Shown: positions 25,279-34,276, counted from the stretch's first letter. The stretch is DNA of 64,000 nucleotides from JADGQN01 sp035315185 (GCA_035315185.1 DATFYE010000083.1:1-64000); one strand, 5' to 3'. The notes: a model not told the origin generated them from the sequence alone. Made by a program: numbers and translations.

Positions 25279-26258
25279 TACGCCTTGAGAAGCCCCAGGG
25301 CTGTCCTTACCTCTTCCATAGTCTCGACAGCCAAAGCCCGACAGGCCTTGGCGCCGGCCCTGAGCGCATCCATCACATAGCCATGGTCATTCTTCAGAGC
25401 AAGAGCCTTTTCCCGAATTGGTTTTAACTCCGCCATCATTTGTTTAAAAAGAACCCGTTTACAGTCAATGCAGCCTATCGACGCAGTACGGCAGCCCTTA
25501 TCCAACTCACTAAATACTTGCTCAGGCGAGAAAGCGCGATGCATGGTAAAAATGTTACAAATATCAGGGTCTCCTGGGTCACCCCGCCTCACCCGATTTA
25601 CATCGGTGACAGCGGTCCTCAGTTTCTCCCACATTGTGCTTTCTTCTTCCAGGATGCCGATATAGTTGTTGACGGTTTTTGACATCTTAGTTCTTCCCTC
25701 GGTTCCCAGGATCCTGGGTGCGCACGAGAGGATTACTTCAGGCTCCGGGAATATCTGCCCAAAACGACTGTTAAACTTCCGCGCCACTTCTCTCGACAGC
25801 TCCACATGCTGTACCTGGTCTTCCCCCACGGGAACGTAACCGGCTTTGTAAATCAAGATGTCGGCTGCTTGTAACACGGGATAACCCATGAGTCCCATAT
25901 TAATATTGCTGCGGTGCTGCTTCGACTTGTCTTTGAACTGGGTCATTCTTTCCACTTCGCCAACAGGAGTGACGCAGTTGAAGACCCATGCCAGCTCGGT
26001 GTGTTCCGGAACGTGAGATTGGACCATGACATGACACTTATCCGGGGTTAACCCACAAGCCAGCAGAATAATAGCAGTGTCAAGGCTGCGCTGGCTCATC
26101 TCACCGGTGTCATACTCAACAGTGACAGCGTGATAGTCCACGACAGAGTAAATGCAGTGGTACTCTTCTACCAGGGTGACCCACTGTCTCAGAGCACCCA
26201 CGTAGTTCCCTATGTGAATGTCGCCCGTAGGCTGAATACCGCTAAAAACCCTCTTCAT
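25278..26258 (-). CDS. trpS: Tryptophanyl-tRNA synthetase
   Basis: The 326-residue class I synthetase has F-S-G-I-Q-P-T-G-D-I-H-I-G-N-Y (HIGH-type) at residues 4-18, D-Q-V-Q-H-V-E, and the K-M-S-K-T loop in G-R-T-K-M-S-K. Length fits the family. Its stop codon abuts the palindromic element; it converges with the 24589 gene. Confidence 0.94.
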   Translation of the reverse strand: MKRVFSGIQPTGDIHIGNYVGALRQWVTLVEEYHCIYSVVDYHAVTVEYDTGEMSQRSLDTAIILLACGLTPDKCHVMVQSHVPEHTELAWVFNCVTPVGEVERMTQFKDKSKQHRSNINMGLMGYPVLQAADILIYKAGYVPVGEDQVQHVELSREVARKFNSRFGQIFPEPEVILSCAPRILGTEGRTKMSKTVNNYIGILEEESTMWEKLRTAVTDVNRVRRGDPGDPDICNIFTMHRAFSPEQVFSELDKGCRTASIGCIDCKRVLFKQMMAELKPIREKALALKNDHGYVMDALRAGAKACRALAVETMEEVRTALGLLKA

Positions 26259-26428
26259 TTTAGTGCGCCTGAAAGCATCGTTAATCTACACTAGGGCCGC
26301 CCAAAAATCAACACATGGAGACGGTCCGAACGGAGACGAATGCTGGGCTTCTTTGCTATCAGTTGGCCCTGCAATCCCCTGTCGATCTCCCGCTACAGAG
26401 TTCGCAGACCCATCCTGAATAAAAAAAA

Positions 26429-26458
26429 TTGACAATGATTTTGGAAACGTACTATATA
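26429..26458 (+). promoter_or_regulatory. Sigma70 promoter of the GntR gene
   Basis: A consensus TTGACA (26429-26434), 18-nt spacer and TATATA (26453-26458). A long 5' leader of about 130 nt to the start codon follows. Confidence 0.6.
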
Positions 26459-26471
26459 TACTGGATCATTA

Positions 26472-26483
26472 ATTGTATACAGT
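26472..26483 (+). promoter_or_regulatory. Likely GntR/FCD operator
   Basis: ATTGTATACAGT is a near-perfect palindrome around GTATAC, the type of site bound by FCD-class GntR regulators. It starts 14 bp after the -10 box, where binding would block transcription, which suggests autorepression. Confidence 0.5.
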
Positions 26484-26594
26484 GCATTTTTGAATATACC
26501 CCTTTTTTGGACCGATAAAACGACACAATGAGTCGGGCACGTAAGAGACCAGCACTATCCCAATGAGGATCGCGTAATTAAGGAGGCAAGAACG

Positions 26595-27287
26595 ATGGTC
26601 AACTCAGAGCAAGACCAGGCAGCAAAAAAGAGGAGACTCCTCAGAGAGCATGTATACAACGGCGTAAAAGGCGCCATCATAGGGGGAGATTTTCAGCCGG
26701 GCAGGAGGCTTATTGAGGAAAAGTTAGCGGCTGATATGGCTACAAGCAGAACGCCTGTGAGGGAAGCCATCCAAAAGCTGGAAAAGGAAGGCCTGATTTA
26801 CAAGCTGCCGAAGAGCGGCTTTGCTGTGAAACCGGTCACCGAAGAGGAGGTAGAGGAAATCCTGGGACTCAGAAGCGTTCTGGAGGGATATGCTGGATTT
26901 CTAGCTACTTCCAGAATTACCGACATTGAGTTGAAGCAGCTGGATGAAATTATCGCAAAAGAGGATGAATGTCTCAAGAACCTCAATGTTGATGAATTTA
27001 TAAGCCTCGACGGTGAGTTTCACGACGTACTTTACAAGGCCGCGAAAAATTCGCGCCTTTACAGTCTGCTCAACGATCTCAGAGACTACATGTATCGCTA
27101 CCGGGTCATTATTCTCCACTACCAGAGAAAACTCCACCTGGCTGTGCAGGACCACAAAGAGATGCTCGAATCCATAAAGGCGAAGTGCCCACGGCAGGTA
27201 GAAAAGCTGGTCCGCAAACATGTGGGCAGAGGAAAAGAGATTATCAAGAAGAAGATCAAGCAAGGCCAGCAGGCGCGGGTCTGGTAA
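26595..27287 (+). CDS. GntR-family transcription regulator (FCD subfamily)
   Basis: The 230-residue protein has AAGGAGG before ATG. The N-terminal winged helix shows L-R-E-H-V-Y-N-G-V-K-G-A-I-I-G-G-D-F-Q-P-G and S-R-T-P-V-R-E-A-I-Q-K-L-E (residues 15-75). The C-terminal FCD ligand domain (about 85-215) has E-I-L-G-L-R-S-V-L-E and the metal-site style D-G-E-F-H-D-V-L and V-Q-D-H-K-E-M-L. Such regulators sense organic acids; the ligand is unknown. No co-directional metabolic operon follows, so targets may be its own promoter and distant genes. Confidence 0.88.
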   Translation: MVNSEQDQAAKKRRLLREHVYNGVKGAIIGGDFQPGRRLIEEKLAADMATSRTPVREAIQKLEKEGLIYKLPKSGFAVKPVTEEEVEEILGLRSVLEGYAGFLATSRITDIELKQLDEIIAKEDECLKNLNVDEFISLDGEFHDVLYKAAKNSRLYSLLNDLRDYMYRYRVIILHYQRKLHLAVQDHKEMLESIKAKCPRQVEKLVRKHVGRGKEIIKKKIKQGQQARVW

Positions 27288-27427
27288 GGTCTGCGTGCGC
27301 ACTCTCGAATGGCGAAGATGGCGCTATTGATCCTCGACCCGCATTTCGTAACGTGCAATTAAGAATCGGTATTCTCTGCGTAAATCATCTCTGGCCCAGG
27401 AACAGAGAATCGATTATAATCTGTTAC

Positions 27428-27907
27428 GTGAGAGCGAGTATCATCGCGATTGTTTGCATGCTTTGCTGTTTCGGTACCCATGTGCATGCAGATAGTGAAG
27501 AGCCACAGGCGAAAGTTGAGAGCAGACCGGCTGAACAGGCCGACACTTCGCCGGTAGTCATCATCGACCCACAGCGGGAAACAGGGCCTCAGGCCAACAA
27601 AGATCGTATGCTCACGGAAGAGGAAGCTTACGACCTTGTCTGGAATCTGCCGGAAGTCAGGAAAGAGATCGAAAAAATCCTCGATCAGGGAGGCGTCCCC
27701 CTGGCGACGGTTGGTATGAGGCCAGCGCCTGACAGCCAGCCAGGAGAGGGAAACTCCTTCTATATTATCCGCTTTCAAGGGATACATGCGAAAAGCATAT
27801 TCGCAGACCAACTCTTTTATGTTGACGCCTTTGCCGGCCGAATTCTCGTGTATGATTCATACAGAGGGTCGCTTATTTCTCTTGACGATTGGCGGCGTCA
27901 GAAGTGA
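27428..27907 (+). CDS. Secreted hypothetical protein
   Basis: The likely start is GTG 27428, giving 159 residues with a signal peptide (I-I-A-I-V-C-M-L-C-C-F, cleavage near H-A-D). The mature part holds E-E-A-Y-D-L-V-W-N-L-P-E-V-R-K-E-I-E and later Y-I-I-R-F-Q-G and F-Y-V-D-A-F-A-G-R-I-L-V-Y-D, which resembles one PepSY-like beta unit. The frame is open further upstream to 27185, but that part is out-of-frame GntR sequence. No ribosome binding site is clear; ATG 27458 is an alternative. Confidence 0.55.
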   Translation: MRASIIAIVCMLCCFGTHVHADSEEPQAKVESRPAEQADTSPVVIIDPQRETGPQANKDRMLTEEEAYDLVWNLPEVRKEIEKILDQGGVPLATVGMRPAPDSQPGEGNSFYIIRFQGIHAKSIFADQLFYVDAFAGRILVYDSYRGSLISLDDWRRQK

Positions 27908-28132
27908 ACAGTATGAGGTGGGGTGTCGCCCCGTACTGTACCCCGTCAATCTTAGGGAATGCCCGGGGCTGCCAGGAACAGTGTTCCTGAAACTGAGACC
28001 TCATACCCCGCCTCGTCTTTAATTAGTCCTCGCTCTTATGGTATAGTGGTGCGTATCTAGAACCGGATCGTGAAAGACCGCGCTGCTTCGATCGGCATGT
28101 TTCGCGTGGATCGAAGGGGAAAGGGATTTTAT

Positions 28133-29020
28133 ATGCTTAAAGGGCTAATAATGAGCATTAAACCTGAGTCGCTTCTCATTTCCTTCGTCGCCGTGAGTGC
28201 CGGCACGGCCGTTGCTTCGCTGTACGGTTCCGTTCATTGGAATCATTATTTCCTGACTCTCCTGGGTATGATTCTCATGCAAGCCGGCGCGAATGTGCTG
28301 AATGACTACTTCGACGACAAGAACGGTGTCGACACTTCCCATGTTCCTGGAAGCTTTGGCACCGGTGGCCGCGCCATAGCGCGGAATTTGTTATCCCCCG
28401 CGCAGGTGCTTGGCGTTGGCCTCCTACTCTATGCTTTTGCACTGCCGATCGGCATATACCTCACGGTTAAGGTAGGGCTTTCAGTCTTCATCCTCGGCCT
28501 GGCAGGATTTCTTGTCGGCTTTTTCTACACGGGCAGTCCCATCGGCTTCAAGTATTATGCCTTCGGTGAACCAGCGGTTTTTCTGGTCTGGGGACCGCTC
28601 ATGGTGAGTGGCGCTTACTACGTGCAACGCGGTTCGTTTTCCGGACAGCCTGTCTGGGTATCATTCCCCGTCGGTATCCTGGTGGCCCTCATTCTCTTCG
28701 CAAACAATATCAGGGATCTAACTTCTGACACACATGCACGTGTTCGTACCATCGCAACCATGCTCAGGAAAGAAGGAGCTGTCAAGCTTTATCGCGCCCT
28801 CATATTCTCTGCATACGGAATCACCCTGCTGCTCATTGCCGCAGGGCAGTTGAGTCTGTGGGGTCTTCTCACCCTCCTATCCCTTCCCCTTGCCCTCAAG
28901 CTGATCAAACAGATGCAGGTTGCAGTCCCTCCTGATGCGGATGCGAGGACCGCACAGCTCAACACCATTTATGGTCTCCTCCTTGTCATATCGATAGTCC
29001 TGCAAAGGCTTTTTTCTTGA
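28133..29020 (+). CDS. UbiA-family prenyltransferase (MenA-like)
   Basis: From ATG 28133 (AAAGGGA upstream) the protein has 295 residues and about eight membrane helices. The two Asp-rich motifs of the family are present: N-D-Y-F-D-D-K-N-G-V-D and N-N-I-R-D-L-T-S-D. The first motif and length fit 1,4-dihydroxy-2-naphthoate prenyltransferase (menaquinone synthesis). No other menaquinone gene is nearby, so the acceptor remains inferred. A GTG at 28070 would add 21 residues. It overlaps the next gene by 4 nt. Confidence 0.82.
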   Translation: MLKGLIMSIKPESLLISFVAVSAGTAVASLYGSVHWNHYFLTLLGMILMQAGANVLNDYFDDKNGVDTSHVPGSFGTGGRAIARNLLSPAQVLGVGLLLYAFALPIGIYLTVKVGLSVFILGLAGFLVGFFYTGSPIGFKYYAFGEPAVFLVWGPLMVSGAYYVQRGSFSGQPVWVSFPVGILVALILFANNIRDLTSDTHARVRTIATMLRKEGAVKLYRALIFSAYGITLLLIAAGQLSLWGLLTLLSLPLALKLIKQMQVAVPPDADARTAQLNTIYGLLLVISIVLQRLFS

Positions 29021-29634
29021 GGTATTTTCAAAGACTGTTGCTGACAGTCCCTGCTGCTTTTCTGCTCTGGTTTCTCACCTTTGCCGTACCTCAAGGTAAT
29101 TTCTGGTTCAAGCTCTCTTTCTCGGCCCTCCTGCTCGCGGTATTTGCCCTCAAGCCCCTCCTGGAACAAAAAGAGAAACTTCTGAGCATGAGAAAACGAT
29201 TTGTGTTTGTGGGCATCCTGTCCGCAATACTTCTCTACGCGATCTTCTGGGTTGGACGAGAGGTATCGACAGCCTTATTTCCGTTTGCCTCACGGGAGAT
29301 CGGCAACGTCTACGTGACAAAAGCGGAACTCAGCCCGGTTGCCATCGGACTGCTGCTCTTCTTCATCATGGGGCCTGCCGAGGAGATTTACTGGCGCGGG
29401 TTTGTTCAGGAAACTTTGACCGGTCGTTTCGGCCAAAAGACGAGCCTGCTCGTGACTTCAGCCATCTATGCACTCATCCATGTGTTTGCTTTCAACTTTA
29501 TGCTTTTCGTGGCTGCAGCCGTCTGCGGCCTTTTCTGGGGGCTTCTTTATCTGCGGGAGGGAAGTCTCATACCGGTCATGATTTCTCATGCTCTCTGGGA
29601 TCTGATGACGTTCGTTCTGTTCCCCTTCAACTGA
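29017..29634 (+). CDS. CPBP-family intramembrane protease
   Basis: The 205-residue membrane protein has about six helices and all CPBP (Abi/Rce1-like) motifs: A-E-E-I-Y-W-R-G-F (catalytic Glu pair plus Arg), an A-L-I-H-V-F His and S-H-A-L-W-D. It uses a TTG start overlapping the prenyltransferase stop (TTGA), so it is translationally coupled. Coupling to a prenyltransferase is notable because Rce1-type proteases act on prenylated proteins; no functional link is proven here. Confidence 0.83.
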   Translation: MRYFQRLLLTVPAAFLLWFLTFAVPQGNFWFKLSFSALLLAVFALKPLLEQKEKLLSMRKRFVFVGILSAILLYAIFWVGREVSTALFPFASREIGNVYVTKAELSPVAIGLLLFFIMGPAEEIYWRGFVQETLTGRFGQKTSLLVTSAIYALIHVFAFNFMLFVAAAVCGLFWGLLYLREGSLIPVMISHALWDLMTFVLFPFN

Positions 29635-29643
29635 ACAGAACCC

Positions 29644-29694
29644 ATTCTTCGTTCTTAGTTCGTGGTTCGGCAAATAACAACGAACGAAGAACTG
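29644..29694. repeat. Word cassette (family D, GTTCTTCGTTCTTAG type), inverted arms
   Basis: ATTCTTCGTTCTTAGTTCG-like words (29644-29662) face the reverse complement AACGAACGAAGAACT (29679-29693). The cassette lies 10 nt after the protease stop codon. A second family D cassette is at 35994-36052. Confidence 0.65.
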
Positions 29695-29798
29695 TTTTAA
29701 GTCAAATACATGCTTGCCGATAACACTGGTAGAGGTCATGGCGCAGCCGGATGCACGTCTCATGGGCAATAAGCAAAGAAGGCCAGAGGGTCTCCGCT

Positions 29799-29999
29799 AT
29801 GATCTGTCCTCTGTGCCATAGCACGGAGGTGCAAGAAACGTCCATCACGATGAAAGCACATGGCATCACCGTTAAATTCCTTTGCCTCCCCTGTCAGATG
29901 GAATTCTATGTGGATTATCTTGCTGTCAGGGCGACATGGCTAGAGAGAGTCAGAGAAGAGCTTTGCGTGATGCAAGTGCTCAAGCACTGGTTCGCATAA
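29799..29999 (+). CDS. Small zinc-ribbon protein
   Basis: From ATG 29799 (AGAGGG upstream) the protein has 66 residues. A C-P-L-C at the N-terminus and a C-L-P-C about 26 residues later form one zinc-ribbon. The rest is a short helix with Trp and Arg. The function is unknown. A longer frame begins at 29751. Confidence 0.55.
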   Translation: MICPLCHSTEVQETSITMKAHGITVKFLCLPCQMEFYVDYLAVRATWLERVREELCVMQVLKHWFA

Positions 30000-30011
30000 A
30001 TCCAGGAAAAA

Positions 30012-30150
30012 GATAAAGCAGGTTGAGGTAAAGACTAAAGCAAAGGTTGAGATAAGGGCTAAGGCATTCCACGTTCTCTCTCGACGTTTGTTCTTGGCCT
30101 TTCCTCAACCTGCTCTTGTCTTTACCTGTCCTTAATCTTAACCTTAACCT
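30012..30150. repeat. Word cassette (family E, AACCTTAACC type), inverted arms
   Basis: Left-arm words such as AGCAGGTTGAGG (30017-30028) and AAAGGTTGAGATAAGG pair with the right arm, with a perfect 12-bp match at CCTCAACCTGCT (30103-30114). The right end continues as TTAATCTTAACCTTAACC. It lies between the ends of two convergent genes. Confidence 0.7.
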
Positions 30151-30171
30151 GTTTCATCTTTTTCCTGTACT

Positions 30172-31470
30172 TCACGCCTTCGCCGCAGCTGCGTCCCGCG
30201 TAGCAATAGATCGGCTCACAAACGTAAGCAGCGCCGCTATTATAAGCACAGCGATGATTATGAAGAAGGTGAGCGTATCTGAACCTGTCGCATCTTTGAT
30301 CCGGCCGTTCACCCACGGCATGATGAGGCCGGCAACACCCCAGGCGGTGAATACAAAGCCGTAGTTGACGCCGAAGTTTTTCAGTCCGAAATAATCCTTC
30401 GTAGCTGAGGGGAAGAGTGACAGGTTCGATCCGTAGTTGGCCCCAATCAGCAGGACAATCAACAGCACGATAGGCCAGCTTGCACCCCCCTTAAGCAGAT
30501 AAAGCACGAAGAGCACGATGGCCTGGACGATAAGGAACCCGAAGAGGGTCCATTGGCGGCCAATCTTGTCGGAGATGAGGCCGGCGACGATACGGCCGGT
30601 TGCGTTTCCCACCGCAAGAATGGCCACGGCCAGGAAGGCAAGTTCTCCAAGGGATTTCTTTCCAAGATCCTGGGCAACGCTGATGAACGTAAGACCCGCG
30701 GAGGCACCTGCAAAATAGATGACCCAAAGGATATAGAACTGGGCCGTGGAGAGCATATCCTTCCAGCCACGGTCAACGGCTGCTGCCGCTGCAGCAGCGC
30801 TCCCTTTCGCAGGACTGCCCGGCGGGACATATCCCTTCGGCGGGTCTCTCAGCCACTGTGACAAGATTACAACAATGACGAGAAATGCAATACCAAAGAC
30901 CAGCAGGGTGCTGGAAACACCCTTTTCCACAACCTGCTTAACGATACCGGTCACCGGGTCTGTTTTTGTCATGGTTGTTCCGAACGCGCCCAGGAGCGTC
31001 GTGGCGAGCGGTGCTATGTAAACCGACGCAAGGCCAAACCCTGCCACCACAAGGCCCGCAACCATACCGGTCTTCTGAGGAGGGAACCATTTCACTGCAG
31101 GCGGCGTTGCCGACGCATACCCAAAACCGATTCCTGTACCGCCGAGGATACCGAAGCCTATGACAAACCCCGCAAGGGAAGAACCCGCGAGAGCCGCAAT
31201 AATAAAACCGATGCCCACAAAGACGCCGCCAAGGGTGGCGACCCAACGAGGACCTATTTTATCCTGCAGCCTGCCCGCCGGTACCATGGCCAGCGCAAAG
31301 ACCATGCAGGCGACCGAGTAGGGAAGCGCCTTATCCGCATTGGTCCAGCCCCACGAGTCAGGGATACCCCCCTTGATGACGCTCCACGCATAAAGAATGC
31401 CGAGGGCGAGGTTAATGCCCATGCCGCAAAAGGTAACAGACCAGCCCTTCGAGAGATCTTTTTCGCTCAT
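30172..31470 (-). CDS. MFS transporter, oxalate/formate antiporter (OFA) family
   Basis: The 432-residue protein has 12 membrane segments. The start at 31470 is set by AGGAG nine nt upstream. OFA features include G-I-L-Y-A-W-S-V near helix 1, G-I-G-F-G-Y-A-S-A-T-P-P-A-V-K-W-F-P in the helix 4-5 region, and the Ala-rich central loop. The family exchanges small carboxylates, classically oxalate for formate; here the anion is unknown. It is divergent from the aldehyde oxidoreductase cluster. Confidence 0.87.
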   Translation of the reverse strand: MSEKDLSKGWSVTFCGMGINLALGILYAWSVIKGGIPDSWGWTNADKALPYSVACMVFALAMVPAGRLQDKIGPRWVATLGGVFVGIGFIIAALAGSSLAGFVIGFGILGGTGIGFGYASATPPAVKWFPPQKTGMVAGLVVAGFGLASVYIAPLATTLLGAFGTTMTKTDPVTGIVKQVVEKGVSSTLLVFGIAFLVIVVILSQWLRDPPKGYVPPGSPAKGSAAAAAAAVDRGWKDMLSTAQFYILWVIYFAGASAGLTFISVAQDLGKKSLGELAFLAVAILAVGNATGRIVAGLISDKIGRQWTLFGFLIVQAIVLFVLYLLKGGASWPIVLLIVLLIGANYGSNLSLFPSATKDYFGLKNFGVNYGFVFTAWGVAGLIMPWVNGRIKDATGSDTLTFFIIIAVLIIAALLTFVSRSIATRDAAAAKA

Positions 31471-31632
31471 CGTCTCAACTCCTGTCCTAGGTTTACTTGT
31501 GACGTAATTCACAAAACTAGCATAGGCAGCTTGAACATGTCAACAATTTCCGACGGTTTTATACAACTTTTTCACAAACTTCACGCACATGCAGCACCCC
31601 TTGAGGAGCAAATCTTGACTTGATAAATTAGA

Positions 31633-31661
31633 TTGCTTCCTTTGGTACCATCGACTATAAT
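31633..31661 (+). promoter_or_regulatory. Sigma70 promoter of the aldehyde oxidoreductase operon
   Basis: TTGCTT (31633-31638), 17 nt and a consensus TATAAT (31656-31661) lie 80 nt before the start codon. Confidence 0.62.
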
Positions 31662-31740
31662 GGCCTTATAGGTCTACTTCGGTGTAATAAAATACGGTCT
31701 GAGCATCCGCGAGATGCAAGTCTAAAAGGGGGATTACACT

Positions 31741-33477
31741 ATGGACAAGATCTTGAGAATTGATATGGGGGCCGCAGGTGGTCCTAAAATCAGCAAGACA
31801 GCTCTCGGCGAATACGCTGGACTTGGCGGAAGAGGTATGACCTCTGCGATTGTCTCGAAAGAGGTTCCGCCCCTGTGCCATCCGTTAGGGTCGGAAAACA
31901 AGCTGGTGATTGCCCCGGGGCTCCTGAGCGGGAGCGCAGCCGTCATTTCGGGCCGGATATCGGTTGGCTGCAAGAGTCCCCTCACTGGCGGTATCAAGGA
32001 ATCAAATGCGGGCGGACAAGCGGGTCTGATGCTTGCGCGGCTGGGCTATGCGGCCGTCGTGATCGAAGGAAAGCCGAAGACGGATGACCTCTACAAGATC
32101 TTCATCAACAGGGATGGTGTGAAGATCTCTGTCGACAACAATCTGAAAATGCTTCCAAATTACGACCTCGTAGATAAGATGAAGGCTGAATTTGGCGACA
32201 AGATTGCCTGTGTCTCGATCGGTCCCGCAGGGGAAATGAAGTTAAGTGCTGCATCCGTTGCTATTACAGACATGGAGCTGAGACCAACGCGCCACGCGGG
32301 GCGGGGCGGCACAGGTGCCGTCATGGGCTCAAAAGGGGTGAAGGTCATCGTCGTTGATTCGACGGGAACCACGTTCCGGCAGCCAAAGGACCAGGCCAAG
32401 TTCGTGGCGGCAAACACAGCCTTCTCTGAAGGCCTGAAAAAACATCCCGTCACGGGTGAAGCCCTTCCGAAGTACGGTACCAACGTGTTGACCAACATAC
32501 TGAGTGAGGCGGGTGGATATCCCACGTACAACTTCAAGGTCGGCACGTTTGCAGATGCTGCAAAGATCAGCGGCGAAACCCTGGCTGAAGTGGAGATCCA
32601 GAGAGGGAGTATAGCAACGCACGGCTGTCACATGGGATGCGTGATTCAGTGTTCGGGTATTTACGTAGATAAGGATGGTCACTACATCACCAAACAGCCT
32701 GAGTATGAAACCGTCTGGGCACACGGTGGAAACTGCGGCATTTGTGATCTCGATGCCATAGCAAAGATCGACTTCCTGGATGATAATTTTGGCCTCGATA
32801 CGATCGAGATGGGCGCAACCATCGGGGTTGCTATGGAGGCAGGACTTGCCAAGTTCGGTGATGCCCAGGCAGCGATCAATCTTGTCACGGAGGTAGGTAA
32901 AGGCACGCACCTGGGAAGGATTCTCGGCAACGGCGCAGCAGTAACGGCAAAGGCTTTTGGTATTGAGCACGCGCCCGTTGTTAAAGGCCAGGCCATGCCC
33001 GCCTATGATCCCAGGGCAGTCCAGGGTATCGGGGTGACGTATGCGACGAGCCCTATGGGTGCCGATCACACGGCAGGTTACGCGGTTGCCACAAATATTC
33101 TGAAGGTCGGCGGCTACGTCGACCCCTTGAAGCCTGAGGGACAGATAGAGCTCTCGCGCAATCTGCAGATTGCCACTGCGGCGGTTGACGCAACAGGCAT
33201 GTGCCTCTTCATCGCCTTCGCAGTACTCGATCAACCAGAGACATTTCAGGCGCTCATCGACATGATCAATGCATTTTACGGCCTTAGCCTCACCGCCGAA
33301 GATGTTGCCGGGCTGGGGAAAAATATCCTTAAAATGGAGAGAGATTTTAACACCAGAGCAGGCTTTACGGCGGCGCAGGACAGACTGCCCAGGTACTTTT
33401 ATACAGAGCCCGTGGCTCCACACAATGTGGTCTTCACAGTGAAGGATGAGGACCTCGACAAGGTCTTTAACTGGTAA
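31741..33477 (+). CDS. Aldehyde:ferredoxin oxidoreductase family enzyme (tungsten/molybdopterin)
   Basis: The 578-residue enzyme has an N-terminal AFOR domain (G-G-R-G-M-T-S, S-G-R-I-S-V-G-C-K-S-P-L-T-G-G) and the [4Fe-4S] cluster ligands C-H-M-G-C-V-I-Q-C with the distal Cys in D-A-T-G-M-C. The R-H-A-G-R-G-G-T-G-A-V-M-G-S-K pterin-contact segment is intact. Known members oxidise aldehydes to acids or reduce aromatic acyl groups with ferredoxin as partner. AAAAGGGGG precedes the ATG. Downstream MoaD-like and ThiF-like genes suggest dedicated cofactor assembly. Confidence 0.92.
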   Translation: MDKILRIDMGAAGGPKISKTALGEYAGLGGRGMTSAIVSKEVPPLCHPLGSENKLVIAPGLLSGSAAVISGRISVGCKSPLTGGIKESNAGGQAGLMLARLGYAAVVIEGKPKTDDLYKIFINRDGVKISVDNNLKMLPNYDLVDKMKAEFGDKIACVSIGPAGEMKLSAASVAITDMELRPTRHAGRGGTGAVMGSKGVKVIVVDSTGTTFRQPKDQAKFVAANTAFSEGLKKHPVTGEALPKYGTNVLTNILSEAGGYPTYNFKVGTFADAAKISGETLAEVEIQRGSIATHGCHMGCVIQCSGIYVDKDGHYITKQPEYETVWAHGGNCGICDLDAIAKIDFLDDNFGLDTIEMGATIGVAMEAGLAKFGDAQAAINLVTEVGKGTHLGRILGNGAAVTAKAFGIEHAPVVKGQAMPAYDPRAVQGIGVTYATSPMGADHTAGYAVATNILKVGGYVDPLKPEGQIELSRNLQIATAAVDATGMCLFIAFAVLDQPETFQALIDMINAFYGLSLTAEDVAGLGKNILKMERDFNTRAGFTAAQDRLPRYFYTEPVAPHNVVFTVKDEDLDKVFNW

Positions 33478-33542
33478 AGTTGCAGCACACCCACCCTTTT
33501 CCACATCCTTCTGGACCGGAATTCCCGTGCCTCACAATAAAG

Positions 33543-34244
33543 GTGAGGCGCGGGTTTCTCTCGTTATTCTTTCGATTTCTCCAAACGGGATTCTTCCTGG
33601 GAGCTTCGGTCGGATGTAGTGTCAGGGCACTCCTGTGTGAACAGCTCGGCCTTGACGAGGAATACGTCTTACAAAGAATCACCACGATCTTCCTCGATGG
33701 AAAGCCCGTCGACGACATCGATTCTGCCATAGTGCGAGATGGCGCTACCCTCAGTCTTTCTGCAGCTATGCCCGGACTGGTTGGCGCTGCGATGAGGAGG
33801 GGCGGTGCCTTTGCTTCTCTAAGAAGTTCAATAACGGCGAATAAGAGAGATGTGTCTGTGAGCCGCGGAGCGGGTTTCATTCGGCTAAAGCTTTTCAACA
33901 TGGTGATGCGGGAGCTGGGGCCCGAATTCTTGAAAAAGGGCGTTGTGATAAGATCCCCAGAACTGGTCGATTTTTTCAAAGAGCAACCAGAGGCATTCTG
34001 GCAAAGGGTCCCTATGATCGGGCTCAATGGCGCCGCTGTGGACCGACGTATGCTGACAGACGGGGTCTTATCTTTATCAGCGGCCGAGGCGCTGCCGCCG
34101 GGTACCCCGGGGTACCCACGGAGTGGGTCGTGGGTGCGGGCGACCGGGCACCCCGGGGCGCCCGCGAAGCGGGTCGAGGGTGTCCCATTCAGTGATTGGA
34201 TGACATTGTCGGTGGTTTCCGACTCCGAGGAGCATTGTCCCTGA
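33543..34244 (+). CDS. Conserved hypothetical protein of the oxidoreductase operon
   Basis: I do not recognise a domain. The likely start is GTG 33543 (233 residues); the open frame begins earlier with TTG 33480. Notable parts are I-F-L-D-G-K-P-V-D-D-I-D-S-A-I-V, D-G-A-T-L-S-L-S-A-A-M-P-G-L-V-G-A and a helical middle. The L-D-G-K-P-V...D-G-A-T-L-S-L segment is reminiscent of a ubiquitin-like fold, which would fit the neighbours, but the C-terminal Gly-Gly is absent. The last ~50 residues include sequence encoded by two 46-bp tandem repeats, so that tail is probably recent. Confidence 0.55.
   Translation: MRRGFLSLFFRFLQTGFFLGASVGCSVRALLCEQLGLDEEYVLQRITTIFLDGKPVDDIDSAIVRDGATLSLSAAMPGLVGAAMRRGGAFASLRSSITANKRDVSVSRGAGFIRLKLFNMVMRELGPEFLKKGVVIRSPELVDFFKEQPEAFWQRVPMIGLNGAAVDRRMLTDGVLSLSAAEALPPGTPGYPRSGSWVRATGHPGAPAKRVEGVPFSDWMTLSVVSDSEEHCP
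34098..34183. repeat. Two tandem 46-bp GC-rich repeats inside an ORF
   Basis: The unit CCGGGYACCCCGGGGYRCCC continues as RCGRAGYGGGTCGWGGGTG and occurs at 34098-34143 and 34144-34183. Differences are almost all transitions. Each unit has internal palindromes (GGTACCCCGGGGTACC; CCCGCGAAGCGGG). It is read through in the 33543-34244 gene. Confidence 0.75.
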
Positions 34245-34276
34245 CTACACCCTATGTTATTCTTTCTGAGCCGAAC

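Noticed and set aside
27908..28030. Self-complementary GGTGGGG / CCCCGCC stretch considered as a terminator or riboswitch
   Set aside because: Stem is imperfect and there is no T-run or conserved riboswitch element that I can recognise.
32329..33504. 391-codon minus-strand frame opposite the aldehyde oxidoreductase
   Set aside because: Long only because of codon bias on the coding strand; the plus-strand frame has all Fe-S and pterin motifs.
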